From assembly GCA_046328715.1 (NCBI GenBank), contig JAXLWB010000031.1, positions 50,221 through 114,220 on the forward strand: a stretch of 64,000 bases of DNA, given 5' to 3'. Below the pieces are notes generated by a model that was not told the DNA's origin, ran no database searches, and saw only the letters and a list, made by a program, of their open reading frames with translations. The DNA is from JAXLWB01 sp046328715. Its GTDB lineage: Bacteria; Chloroflexota; Anaerolineae; Caldilineales; Caldilineaceae. This document shows positions 7,806 through 16,121 of the stretch, piece after piece (the first letter of the stretch is position 1; every line of letters begins with the position of its first letter). A program made the position numbers and the translations under genes.

Positions 7806-9188
7806 TTAGCCGCCTGAATTGTATTCATCGTCCACAGTCTGGAGCGTTGCGGCGATGTCAGCAGTAGGATCTTCTTTGATTAGTTTGTAGATCGTTGCGA
7901 CAACCAGCTTCTTGGCTTCATCGCGGCGTTCCAGTGAGCCGTACCAGGGCGTGCAAGCGCTGGCAGCAACGGCTTCGGCTGCTTCCTTATAGAACGGTGT
8001 CTGGAATGTCTCATTCGACTGCGTAGCCTTGAGCGTTGGGAAACCACCGCCTGGGCCCAAGACCCAATCGGGATTTTGCTCGGGGCTCATAATCCAGTTG
8101 ATGTAATCCTTGGCAGCATCCGGGTTCTTTGCACCCGTGGGAATCGAGAGCGCAGAGACAGCGTTGTTGCAACCAGGCTTTTGTCCTTCAGCCGCCAGGA
8201 AGGGAGCAATAAAGACATCGCCAGCCGTGATGGCGTCGAGCATATCTTGTTCGTTCTTCTTCTCATACTTCGTGCCATTCGGCGCAGTCAGCGGATTGAC
8301 ATAACGGTAGCCAAAAATACCAGTGGGGAAGGAACCCGCCGAGGCATCCTTGAAGGCTTCTTCTTCCTGGAATTTGCCGGCAAAGGCAATTTCCGGTGCG
8401 TAGCCCTTGGTTACGATGTCGCGGACAAAAGTAATGGCAGCAATATTCTCGGGCGTGTTCAGTTTCATTTTGCCCTGGCCATCATCCAACTTGCCACCAA
8501 AAGAGCTGAGCGCCGTCCACATAAAGCGGCTCATCGCTTCACCGTCAAAGTCGGTCGAGCCAAAGAAGGTGATCGCATAAAGTCCCTGGGATTTGAGCGC
8601 CTCGGCCTGCGTCATAAACTCTTCTGGTGTCTTGGGATAGCCATTGGGGAAGCGATCTTTCCAGACAAAGACAACCTGGGGTGCCTCGGCCACTGGAATA
8701 CAGTAGAGCTTGCCGTCCGGCCCTAAACAAGGAGTGATCGCGTTCGGATCGAGGTCGCCGTACCAGGATTGCGCCTTGGCCCAGTCAGTCAGATCCTGCA
8801 AGGTGCCATTTTGGTAGAAGGTGAGAATGTCGCTGCTACCGATGTGCATCATATCGGGCACGTCGCCACCCGCTTGCACTGCGGCAATCAACTCGGTCGT
8901 CATCTTGTCGAAGGCTTTGGGTTGATTGACCCAGTTCCATTTGCCCTTGAACGCTTCATTGAAGAGCGGAATCGTCTTGCGCAGGTATTCATTGCCTACG
9001 CGCTCGTCGCTCTTGGGGTCTTCGTTAGCCTGGTCGTATTGATACCAGGTGACAAAATCCTTGACTTCTGCACTAGGGGCCGCCGAACTTTCCTGGGGAG
9101 CAGCACTGGGCGCTGCCGCAGGAACACAAGCTAGTAGCGTGAATGAGAGCAACACGCCAACAATTACCAATGATCCAATGCGTCTCAT
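7806..9188 (-). CDS. Sugar ABC transporter substrate-binding lipoprotein
   Basis: A 460-residue extracellular solute-binding protein (family 1, MalE-like). The signal peptide ends in a lipobox LLAC (Cys about residue 21), followed by an Ala/Ser/Pro-rich linker and the mature domain starting near residue 42. Near-C-terminal GGGFPTLKAT and repeated aromatic residues fit sugar binding. The SD AAGGAG is well placed, and a sigma70 promoter and a palindrome lie upstream. It is first gene of the operon with two permeases; the ligand is unknown. Confidence 0.94.
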   Translation of the reverse strand: MRRIGSLVIVGVLLSFTLLACVPAAAPSAAPQESSAAPSAEVKDFVTWYQYDQANEDPKSDERVGNEYLRKTIPLFNEAFKGKWNWVNQPKAFDKMTTELIAAVQAGGDVPDMMHIGSSDILTFYQNGTLQDLTDWAKAQSWYGDLDPNAITPCLGPDGKLYCIPVAEAPQVVFVWKDRFPNGYPKTPEEFMTQAEALKSQGLYAITFFGSTDFDGEAMSRFMWTALSSFGGKLDDGQGKMKLNTPENIAAITFVRDIVTKGYAPEIAFAGKFQEEEAFKDASAGSFPTGIFGYRYVNPLTAPNGTKYEKKNEQDMLDAITAGDVFIAPFLAAEGQKPGCNNAVSALSIPTGAKNPDAAKDYINWIMSPEQNPDWVLGPGGGFPTLKATQSNETFQTPFYKEAAEAVAASACTPWYGSLERRDEAKKLVVATIYKLIKEDPTADIAATLQTVDDEYNSGG

Positions 9189-9238
9189 CGTCAGGTTCTC
9201 CTTATGAATTGTCTCGATCTGGTTTTAAATGAAGTACA

Positions 9239-9252
9239 GCACGACCTCGTGC
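9239..9252. promoter_or_regulatory. 14-bp palindrome in the binding-protein leader, possible operator
   Basis: GCACGACCTCGTGC has perfect 6-bp arms and lies just downstream of the predicted transcription start. This is the expected place for a repressor site or a leader hairpin. No regulator gene is adjacent. Confidence 0.4.
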
Positions 9253-9265
9253 CGGAGTACGCGTA

Positions 9266-9295
9266 AGAATAGCAGGGGAAAATAAGTTTTGTCAA
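9266..9295 (-). promoter_or_regulatory. Sigma70 promoter of the sugar ABC operon
   Basis: On the minus strand: TTGACA (9290-9295), an 18-bp spacer, then TATTCT (9266-9271). It drives the binding-protein gene starting at 9188. Confidence 0.65.
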
Positions 9296-9374
9296 TCAGC
9301 AAAAATTCTAATGACCAGCCGCTCTGCTTTGTACAATTAGCATGAGTGGCATGCCAAGGCGGATCAGTTCCGTC

Positions 9375-9794
9375 TCAATCGATCTCAATCGTATGGTCGG
9401 AAGATCCCTGTTGGCGAATGCCGTTGGCATCACCGACAGCCCAAGTTGACCGAATACGGATGGTGCGTTTGGCCTTGGGTACGGTATCAGTCTTTGTCGT
9501 AGGTGCAGGTGCGTTTTTGGCAGCATTGACAAGCGAGGTAGCCGCCTTGCTTGCACCAACATGGATGGCATCTTGAGCCATTCGGCTGCGCAGTAACTTC
9601 CACCCAGCACGCAAGGCCAGACTTGCAACTCCAGCCAAAACAGGCAATGCCGCCTTACCGATCACCATCGGTAAGTTATTTTGTGCCTGCATAGGTAATC
9701 CTGCTTGTGCGTCATAGCCACAATGGGCACAGTGACGTGACTCTAATGGCGTACTTTCCCCACATTGAGGACAAATTCGACTTACATTGCTCAT
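9375..9794 (-). CDS. Zinc-ribbon protein, small
   Basis: A 139-residue protein with an N-terminal zinc ribbon of two C-x-x-C knuckles (CPQCG and CAHCGYD, about residues 9-29), then a helical Ala-rich stretch and a short Ile/Arg-rich tail. The ATG at 9794 has a good SD (GGGAGA) and a promoter upstream. The family is not recognised; the double zinc ribbon suggests nucleic-acid or protein binding. It lies alone between the ABC operon and the ATPase gene on the other strand. Confidence 0.75.
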   Translation of the reverse strand: MSNVSRICPQCGESTPLESRHCAHCGYDAQAGLPMQAQNNLPMVIGKAALPVLAGVASLALRAGWKLLRSRMAQDAIHVGASKAATSLVNAAKNAPAPTTKTDTVPKAKRTIRIRSTWAVGDANGIRQQGSSDHTIEID

Positions 9795-9857
9795 AAAGTC
9801 TCCCTTTTGAACGCTAGGAATAGGATGCTGAGGGCCACCCGAGTTCCTACACAAATG

Positions 9858-9886
9858 AGTGTATCATTTCAAGTTGAATGCGTCAA
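9858..9886 (-). promoter_or_regulatory. Sigma70 promoter of the zinc-ribbon gene
   Basis: On the minus strand: TTGACG (9881-9886), a 17-bp spacer, then TACACT (9858-9863), about 65 bp upstream of the start codon. Confidence 0.6.
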
Positions 9887-10004
9887 TCAGCTTGGTTATC
9901 ACAATCGATCTGCAAGACGTTGTGTTATACTGAAAAAAACAGGTTGCAAGATGCGGTTTGCAACTTGCTTCTTGAACCGATTTGATTAGCATTAGAATTC
10001 AAAT

Positions 10005-11384
10005 ATGCCTTTAACCTTACGCCTTAACGATGGCAGTTTTATGCGTCGTTCGGATGTTCATACAATCTTGCATTATCTAGAAGGATTACGCTGTGTAGAA
10101 GTCATTGGTTTCAGCAACATTGGGAAATCAGCTTTTTTACAGTTGTTGGCCGAGCCCGACGTTTGGACGATGGAACTGGGCGAAGCGGGTAGCAGGTTCA
10201 TGCCGGTCTATGTGGACTGCAACCGAATGCTCCATTTGAACGATCAGGGTTTCTACGAATTGGTGTTGCGCTGTTTGCAGGAAAGCTACCCAGAACTAGC
10301 CGCTCTACCCGAACTAACTGCCGCCTATAATACATTGATTGCACCGGGCAGCGAGTTCCATGTGCCGCTCAGCTTTAACCGTGGCCTCACTGCTGCCTTG
10401 GAGTCTACCAAGCGCAAGTTAATCTTACTCTTCGACGAATTCGACGAACCGTTTAGCGTGATCGATGGACGTGTCTTTATCAACTTGCGCGCGCTGCAAG
10501 ATCGCCACAATACACAGCTTGCCTATGTCACAGCGACCGTGCGTCCTTTAACCCAGTTGCGTCTTGAGAATCATTGCAGCGAGTTTTGCGAGCTCTTTAG
10601 TCTGCGCTCCTGGCATTTGGCACCCTTAGTTCACGACGATGTGGTACGCCAGATCCGGCGTTACATGGAAGCCTTCGAGGTCAAATTCACCAGCACCGAT
10701 ATTGACTTTATCTTTGAGTGGGCGGGTGGACATCCACGGATGCTCGATGGCGTCTGTCGTATCCTGGGCGATGCAGTGACGAATGCGCCGCCCGAGCAGG
10801 ACAAGGAAGGGCCCGAACATTGGCAGTTGCACAAAGAGGTCGTGCGCACGCTACGTACCGATGAATTTTTGACCCGCGAGTGTTCAAAGATCTGGGACGA
10901 ATGTTCACCCGAGGAGCGTAAAGAGTTGATGGCGCTGGGCGTTGCAGACCATACCCCCAACGCCGACGTGGTCAATTTACTGGTACGCCGTCACATCTTG
11001 TTGCGTAGCGGCAACCAAGTCAAACCTTTTTGTCGTCTCTTGGCCGAGTTTATCCGACGCCAATCAACACAGGATCGCCCCTCTTCGGCCAAACTTTGGG
11101 TCGATGTCGACAGTGGCGAAGTCCTCGTCAGCGGTAAGCCAATCGATACGCTGACCGGGCTAGAGTATAAGTTGATGCTCTTCTTCTATCAGAACGCAGA
11201 CAAGATCATTGACAAGTACCAAATTGTGACCCAGGTCTGGGGCGAAAGTTACATCGACGAGGTAGACGATGCCCGCATCGAAAAGTTGATCAGCCGCCTG
11301 CGCCAAAAAGTGGAACCAGATCCAACCTCGCCACGCTACCTAACCACAGTTCGAGGCCGAGGATATCGTTTGGTGCTTGCGTAA
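10005..11384 (+). CDS. P-loop ATPase fused to OmpR-type winged-helix domain
   Basis: A 459-residue fusion. The N-terminal AAA/STAND-like ATPase has a Walker A motif GFSNIGKSAF (about 36-45) and a Walker B motif KLILLFDEFDE (about 138-148). After a helical middle region, the C-terminal 95 residues are a winged-helix DNA-binding domain of the OmpR/PhoB type (LTGLEYKLMLFF to YLTTVRGRGYRLVLA). No receiver domain is present. A regulator whose DNA binding is governed by ATP state or by ligand sensing is the natural inference. No SD is seen; TAGAAT (9993-9998) before the ATG suggests a leaderless message. Confidence 0.85.
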   Translation: MPLTLRLNDGSFMRRSDVHTILHYLEGLRCVEVIGFSNIGKSAFLQLLAEPDVWTMELGEAGSRFMPVYVDCNRMLHLNDQGFYELVLRCLQESYPELAALPELTAAYNTLIAPGSEFHVPLSFNRGLTAALESTKRKLILLFDEFDEPFSVIDGRVFINLRALQDRHNTQLAYVTATVRPLTQLRLENHCSEFCELFSLRSWHLAPLVHDDVVRQIRRYMEAFEVKFTSTDIDFIFEWAGGHPRMLDGVCRILGDAVTNAPPEQDKEGPEHWQLHKEVVRTLRTDEFLTRECSKIWDECSPEERKELMALGVADHTPNADVVNLLVRRHILLRSGNQVKPFCRLLAEFIRRQSTQDRPSSAKLWVDVDSGEVLVSGKPIDTLTGLEYKLMLFFYQNADKIIDKYQIVTQVWGESYIDEVDDARIEKLISRLRQKVEPDPTSPRYLTTVRGRGYRLVLA

Positions 11385-11399
11385 CAAGCACCTTATTTT

Positions 11400-11428
11400 T
11401 TGAAGATCTTTCTTAGGATCGCTATAAT
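11400..11428 (+). promoter_or_regulatory. Sigma70 promoter of the 11472 gene
   Basis: TTGAAG (11400-11405), a 17-bp spacer, then TATAAT (11423-11428). It leaves a leader of about 37 bases that contains the SD GAGGAG. Confidence 0.7.
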
Positions 11429-11471
11429 TTTCACAATCAAAGAAACATTTGAAATTTTCGAGGAGTTAACG

Positions 11472-12047
11472 ATGGCCGATGTAGCACAAACTGCACTTCC
11501 CCAACCTGGTGCAAACACGGAAGATGGGACTGTCTTTTCTGGCACGCCACGCAACCTGGCTACCGGCATTGCCCTTATCCTTGGCGGTGGGCTGTCATTC
11601 ACGATGGGGATGACCAATGTCTTTTTTGCAAGTGCTGTTGCCTGGGTTTTTGTAGCTTGGGGCGTGCTCTTTATTTATAATGCGCTGATCGAAATGTATC
11701 AGACCTACAAGGTAACCGATGAGGCGTTGATTGTAGATACACCCTGGCGCCCCGTGGAACGCCATAAAGTCTTTGACTGGGGCCACCTGCACCGCGTTGA
11801 CATCTTCGTCAAGCGCAACGAGCCCAAGCCGGAAGACATTGTTATGCAGGTCTATCACACACCCGCAGGCGATACTGTGTTGGACCGTGAGGATCGACGC
11901 TTTGATCCACAACTCGCCCAGTTGATCCTGGATCGTGCAAAATTAAAATCCACCGATGCAGCTGTCAGCAATGACATGAGCCAACTGCCCAAGGTAAAAG
12001 GGCACTATATCTGGAATCAAAGCGGCAAGGCACCGGTCGCCGGATAA
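11472..12047 (+). CDS. Membrane protein with PH-like tail, unknown
   Basis: A 191-residue protein with two hydrophobic helices (about 25-45 and 48-70), then a soluble stretch with alternating hydrophobic residues (about 75-160: DEALIVDTPWRPVERHKVFDW). This resembles bacterial PH-like membrane domains, but the match is weak. The ATG at 11472 follows the SD GAGGAG, with a good promoter upstream. Its own promoter separates it from the ATPase gene. It ends at a perfect palindrome. Confidence 0.7.
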   Translation: MADVAQTALPQPGANTEDGTVFSGTPRNLATGIALILGGGLSFTMGMTNVFFASAVAWVFVAWGVLFIYNALIEMYQTYKVTDEALIVDTPWRPVERHKVFDWGHLHRVDIFVKRNEPKPEDIVMQVYHTPAGDTVLDREDRRFDPQLAQLILDRAKLKSTDAAVSNDMSQLPKVKGHYIWNQSGKAPVAG

Positions 12048-12131
12048 AATATAAGTCTGAATGAGAAGCAAAGTTTTCCAAGGCTCTTTTCGGGAGGCAA
12101 AACTCCGCTTCTCATTGCAACCACAGTTTAG

Positions 12132-12173
12132 AAGTAATTGGTGACTGAGTAATTACTCAGTCACCAATTACTT
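12132..12173. terminator. Perfect 42-bp palindrome between convergent genes
   Basis: AAGTAATTGGTGACTGAG and its exact inverse meet without a loop base; all 42 bases are self-complementary. It is followed on the plus strand by a T-run, so it fits an intrinsic terminator for the gene ending at 12047 and also lies at the stop of the minus-strand gene at 12175. Confidence 0.85.
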
Positions 12174-12174
12174 T

Positions 12175-13002
12175 TTAATACCCCAGCCACCAATCTTTCC
12201 TCACCCGCGGATCCATAAACATACCTGTATCGCGAACTGCGATCTTCATACTTGATCCACTCGCCCTGCCCAAACGTTCACCATTGCGTAGGGCCGGAAG
12301 TTTGTTACGCCCCTCCGCATTTAGCTGTTGATAGAGTTCCACCAAGCTCGGTTCGACAGCGATATCTTCAAGGTGAACCACATAACCAAAAGCAGGTGTA
12401 TCACTACGCCGATAGACCAGAGTAATACGTGTTGCTTCTGCGTAGAGCACCAATACTTTGTAATCGCTGCTATCATAGATTCTTTGATTACGCGATGGAA
12501 TGGAAATTGCTTCCCCAGGCGACGTTGCCATCTCCAACAAAGTCACTTCATAATCCGTCAGTGGCAGTCCCCGACAGCCGTTTTCGCCACAACCCCAATT
12601 CCAATCATTGACCCGATAAACCGCAGTGAATTGAGGCAAGCGGGGCGGCGAAAAGATTGCTGCGATTTGCGGAGCGTCCGAATCCGCTGGCCCCTCGTGA
12701 TCGATCAAGGTCAGATCACTCGTCGTAGTGACATAGCCGCGCAACGACAAGTTAAGATCGCCATGAATAGCAGCCGGACGATCAATCGGAGCCCCTTCAA
12801 CTGGAATTGCATCAAAGACGGGAGGAGGCGTGGGTTCAACATTGTTGCTGATGAGCGGCAGATACACTGTACCTGAGGGCAATGTACCGGGTGGGGAGGG
12901 GAAGGGTTCTCCTTGAGCTGACAGCTTCGCCACATGAAGCAGGTTCAGCATGCCGATAACCATAAAGAGCAAGGGGAAAAGCAAAAGGCGACGCCATGTC
13001 AT
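12175..13002 (-). CDS. Exported protein of unknown function
   Basis: A 275-residue protein with an N-terminal signal or anchor helix (about residues 5-24), a short Pro-rich linker (about 33-65) and a globular part rich in beta-type residues. A Cys pair in CGENGCRG (about 138-143) could form a disulfide outside the cell. The SD AGGAGG is strong. The protein family is not recognised. It is transcribed alone and converges on the membrane-protein gene. Confidence 0.7.
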   Translation of the reverse strand: MTWRRLLLFPLLFMVIGMLNLLHVAKLSAQGEPFPSPPGTLPSGTVYLPLISNNVEPTPPPVFDAIPVEGAPIDRPAAIHGDLNLSLRGYVTTTSDLTLIDHEGPADSDAPQIAAIFSPPRLPQFTAVYRVNDWNWGCGENGCRGLPLTDYEVTLLEMATSPGEAISIPSRNQRIYDSSDYKVLVLYAEATRITLVYRRSDTPAFGYVVHLEDIAVEPSLVELYQQLNAEGRNKLPALRNGERLGRASGSSMKIAVRDTGMFMDPRVRKDWWLGY

Positions 13003-13559
13003 TAGTAAATTCCTCCTAATTCAAAAGTTGCCAGGGTTGAACCACAAGCAAGCCCCAAGCATAGGTAAAAAGGGTGGTTTACAAAGAAGTTGGGGTAGTG
13101 TACACTGATACCAGACAACTTGTGGTGACAGCCGAGAGCTTTCAAGAGTTGATGTCATATTTCCCCATCACTCTTGAAGAACAAAATCGGACAAAAGCAT
13201 TCTGTGCGTGACGGTTTCCAGTAGACGCAATCGTTACAACACAACAACTGTTTTGCAATGAAGTAAGAATTACATATGTGATCGAAAAATTGGGCCAAAC
13301 TTGTTTACGTTAAGAAACTTGTCTGAAAAACACATCTGGCAGGTGGTATCAAGCAATTATCGAAAACATGGATGATCGTTTCGGTCTTTTCTGTGCCAAA
13401 GTTACCAGATGTAGTCGGGTCCACAGTCTTTCAGACGGTCTCTGGGACCAACAAGCACCTACGTTCTACCAAGCTCAAAATTTTTTTCTTCACGAGCAAC
13501 ACCAGTCCGAGGTAAGCCAAGTTGTTGCCCCTGTGTATTATTTCTAAGAGGAGACATTT
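13003..13559. other. 557-bp intergenic region between divergent genes
   Basis: No convincing coding frame was seen. Two imperfect hairpins are visible: TTCAAGAGTTGATG (13141-13154) against CATCACTCTTGAA (13166-13178), and a nested one at 13418-13449 with an inner GTCT-TTC-AGAC stem. The second could be part of a leader RNA for the MoxR gene. No clear promoter consensus was found. Confidence 0.4.
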
Positions 13560-14540
13560 GTGAGTACAAACAATGCGCCATTCAAATCACCCGCTGCGGT
13601 CAAGGATGGATTAAGCAACCAACAATACATTGCCAGCGATGAAATTGCCACGACCGTCTATTTACAACAGCAACTGGGCAAGCCATTACTTTGCGAAGGA
13701 CCGGCAGGCGTAGGTAAGACCGAGTTGGCTAAAGCGATCGCCAGTGCAACCGGGCGGGAGTTGATTCGCTTACAATGTTATGAAGGGTTGGATGAAACCA
13801 AAGCACTCTACGAGTGGGAATATGCCAAACAGATGCTTTATACCCAGCTCTTGCGTGATAAGTTACAACAGACCTTGGGCGATTCCAAAAATTTAACAGA
13901 AGCCGCTGACCGATTGGCCGTGGAAGAGGATGTCTTCTTTTCCATGCGCTTCCTACTACAACGCCCCTTGCTCAAAGCCATTCTCAACGATAAACCAACG
14001 GTCTTATTGATCGATGAAATTGATCGCTCTGATGCAGAATTCGAGGCGTTTCTGCTCGAAGTCCTCAGCGACTTCCAGGTCAGCGTACCTGAATTGGGAA
14101 CCCTTAGTGCCAAACACCGACCAATTGTGTTGCTCACTAGCAACAACACACGCGAACTCAGCGAAGCACTAAAACGCCGCTGCCTCTATCTCTTTATTGG
14201 CTACCCGTCGGTAGAGCAAGAGTTGGCCGTTGTAAAACTCAAAGTGCCAGAGCTCAATCCCAAATTGGCGAAACAAGCGGTCGATCTGGTGCAGCGCCTG
14301 CGTGGCATGGATCTGCGCAAATCGCCGAGCATCAGCGAAACCCTTGACTGGGCCAAGTCGCTCGTTGCACTTAATTCGCAAAATCTGGATGCCAAAACGT
14401 TGGAAACGACCCTTAGCGTCTTACTCAAGCACGAAACCGACCTACAAAAGGTCAAACGCAAACTTCAAGGCGGCGGCAAAGATGCATCTGCTTTCGAGGA
14501 AGATGAGGAGATCCGACGAATTCAGCGGTGGAAGAATTAG
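13560..14540 (+). CDS. MoxR-family AAA+ ATPase
   Basis: A 326-residue AAA+ chaperone-like ATPase. The Walker A motif GPAGVGKTELAKA is near residues 48-60, Walker B VLLIDEIDRSD near 148-158, and the sensor-1 Asn region LLTSNNTRELSEALKRRC follows. MoxR proteins act with vWA proteins to mature or insert metal centres in enzymes; the CoxD-like subgroup fits best. The GTG start is supported by the SD TAAGAGGAGA. The vWA partner follows. Confidence 0.92.
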   Translation: MSTNNAPFKSPAAVKDGLSNQQYIASDEIATTVYLQQQLGKPLLCEGPAGVGKTELAKAIASATGRELIRLQCYEGLDETKALYEWEYAKQMLYTQLLRDKLQQTLGDSKNLTEAADRLAVEEDVFFSMRFLLQRPLLKAILNDKPTVLLIDEIDRSDAEFEAFLLEVLSDFQVSVPELGTLSAKHRPIVLLTSNNTRELSEALKRRCLYLFIGYPSVEQELAVVKLKVPELNPKLAKQAVDLVQRLRGMDLRKSPSISETLDWAKSLVALNSQNLDAKTLETTLSVLLKHETDLQKVKRKLQGGGKDASAFEEDEEIRRIQRWKN

Positions 14541-14610
14541 GGAGTTGCGAATGGCGAACGACGAGTTGCGAAAACGAATTCACAATTCATCATTCGCCAT
14601 TTGCAATTCC
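14541..14610. repeat. Fold-back element, GAATTGCGAATGG family
   Basis: Arm 14541-14568 pairs with 14583-14610 at about 23 of 28 positions; most differences are transitions. It lies between the MoxR stop and the SD of the vWA gene. Confidence 0.8.
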
Positions 14611-14626
14611 TCTAAGGAGGAACTCG

Positions 14627-16006
14627 ATGGAAGAACGAATGATTAAGTTCATCTCCGCCTTGCGTTCGGGCGGTGTGCGTATCAGCTTGGCAGAGAGTGC
14701 AGATGCGTTTCGAGCGGTTGATCTGCTAGGTGTGCAAGATCGCGAGGAATTTCGGCTCAGCCTGCGTTCGACGCTGGTCAAGGATGCTGCCCGCTTGCAT
14801 GTTTTCGATGAACTTTTCCCGCTCTTCTTTGACAGCGGCGATGCGCCCGACATGCAAAACATGATGGACGACATGACGCCCGAAGAAGCAGAAATGTGGG
14901 CCGAGATGATGCGCCAATTCAACGATCAATTGCGCAAAATGCTCGAACGGCTACTCAAGGGTGAACAACTGAGCCAGGAAGAATTAGAGCAACTGGCGCA
15001 GCTCACCGGCCTGAATCGCACCAATGATATGCAGCAGCGCGATTGGATGACGCAACGCATGATGCGCGCCCTGCAATTCGACCAGGTGCAAAAAGCCTTC
15101 AAAGAGATGATGGAATTGATGCAGCAGATGGGCATGAACAAGCAGCGGCTTGAACAGATGCGTGGCCTCATCCAGCAGAACATGAAGGGCATTCAAGAGC
15201 AATTGCAACAGTTCGCCGGTCAGCGCATCGCCGAAAACATGGCGAATGAGAAGCCCGACGATGCCATCGACAATCTGATGGACAAGCCTTTCAATGCGCT
15301 CAGCGACCGTGACATGGACAAGTTGCGCAAAGAGATGCGCCGCCTGGCAAACCGTCTGCGCAGTCGTATTGCGTTACGTCAAAAACGGGCTAAGACCGGT
15401 CAACTCGATCCTAAAGCGACCATCCGCAGCAACCTGCGCTATGGCGGTACGCCCTTTGAGATCAAGCACCGTGACCATCGGCTCAAGCCCAAGTTGGTTG
15501 TCATCTGTGATATCAGCACCTCGATGCGCCACTGTGCGGAGTTGATGCTCTCACTGGTCTACCAGTTACAAGATCTAATCAGCAAAACCCATGCCTTTGC
15601 CTTCATCGACCATCTGGAATTTGTCTCACCCGACTTTGCCAGCAACGAAGCCAACGAGGCAATCAATCAAGTCCTGATCCGCATGCCACCCGGCTACTAC
15701 AGTACCGATCTTGGCTATGCCTTGCGCCAATTCGACGACGACTATCGTGATACGCTGGACGGACGGACGACACTAATCGTGGTAGGCGATGGACGCAACA
15801 ACTACAACAATCCACGCATCGATATCTTCTCGGACATGGTGCGCCGCGCACGTCGCACAATCTGGATCAACCCCGAGCCGCCCATGCTATGGACCAGTGG
15901 TGACAGCGACATGTTGCAATATGCCCCCATCTGCAACAACGTCGTCATGGCCGCCACCCTGGCCGAATTGACCGAGGCGGTCGATCATCTGCTGGGAGAA
16001 CCTTGA
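14627..16006 (+). CDS. vWA domain protein, CoxE-like
   Basis: A 459-residue protein with a helical Gln/Met-rich N-terminal half (coiled-coil-like, about 90-270) and a C-terminal vWA domain whose MIDAS begins at VICDISTSM (about residue 290). The later metal-site residues TDLG and VVGDGRNN are also present. CoxE-like proteins pair with MoxR ATPases, and the two genes are adjacent here. The ATG at 14627 directly follows a perfect AAGGAGG. No CO dehydrogenase or other obvious client enzyme is encoded nearby, so the client is unknown. Confidence 0.88.
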   Translation: MEERMIKFISALRSGGVRISLAESADAFRAVDLLGVQDREEFRLSLRSTLVKDAARLHVFDELFPLFFDSGDAPDMQNMMDDMTPEEAEMWAEMMRQFNDQLRKMLERLLKGEQLSQEELEQLAQLTGLNRTNDMQQRDWMTQRMMRALQFDQVQKAFKEMMELMQQMGMNKQRLEQMRGLIQQNMKGIQEQLQQFAGQRIAENMANEKPDDAIDNLMDKPFNALSDRDMDKLRKEMRRLANRLRSRIALRQKRAKTGQLDPKATIRSNLRYGGTPFEIKHRDHRLKPKLVVICDISTSMRHCAELMLSLVYQLQDLISKTHAFAFIDHLEFVSPDFASNEANEAINQVLIRMPPGYYSTDLGYALRQFDDDYRDTLDGRTTLIVVGDGRNNYNNPRIDIFSDMVRRARRTIWINPEPPMLWTSGDSDMLQYAPICNNVVMAATLAELTEAVDHLLGEP

Positions 16007-16007
16007 T

Positions 16008-16080
16008 CAGTAAGACAGTGAGTCAGTGAGTCAGTGATGGTGTCAAGCTATTACTGATTTACTGCCCTACTGTCTTACTG
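16008..16080. repeat. Fold-back element, CAGTAAGACAGTGAG family
   Basis: Arm 16008-16035 pairs with 16053-16080 at about 23 of 28 positions. It starts right after the vWA stop codon and belongs to the same word family as 5611-5674. Confidence 0.8.
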
Positions 16081-16121
16081 TCTCACTTCCTTTTCCAACC
16101 ATTCTATGTTACACTTCCCTC

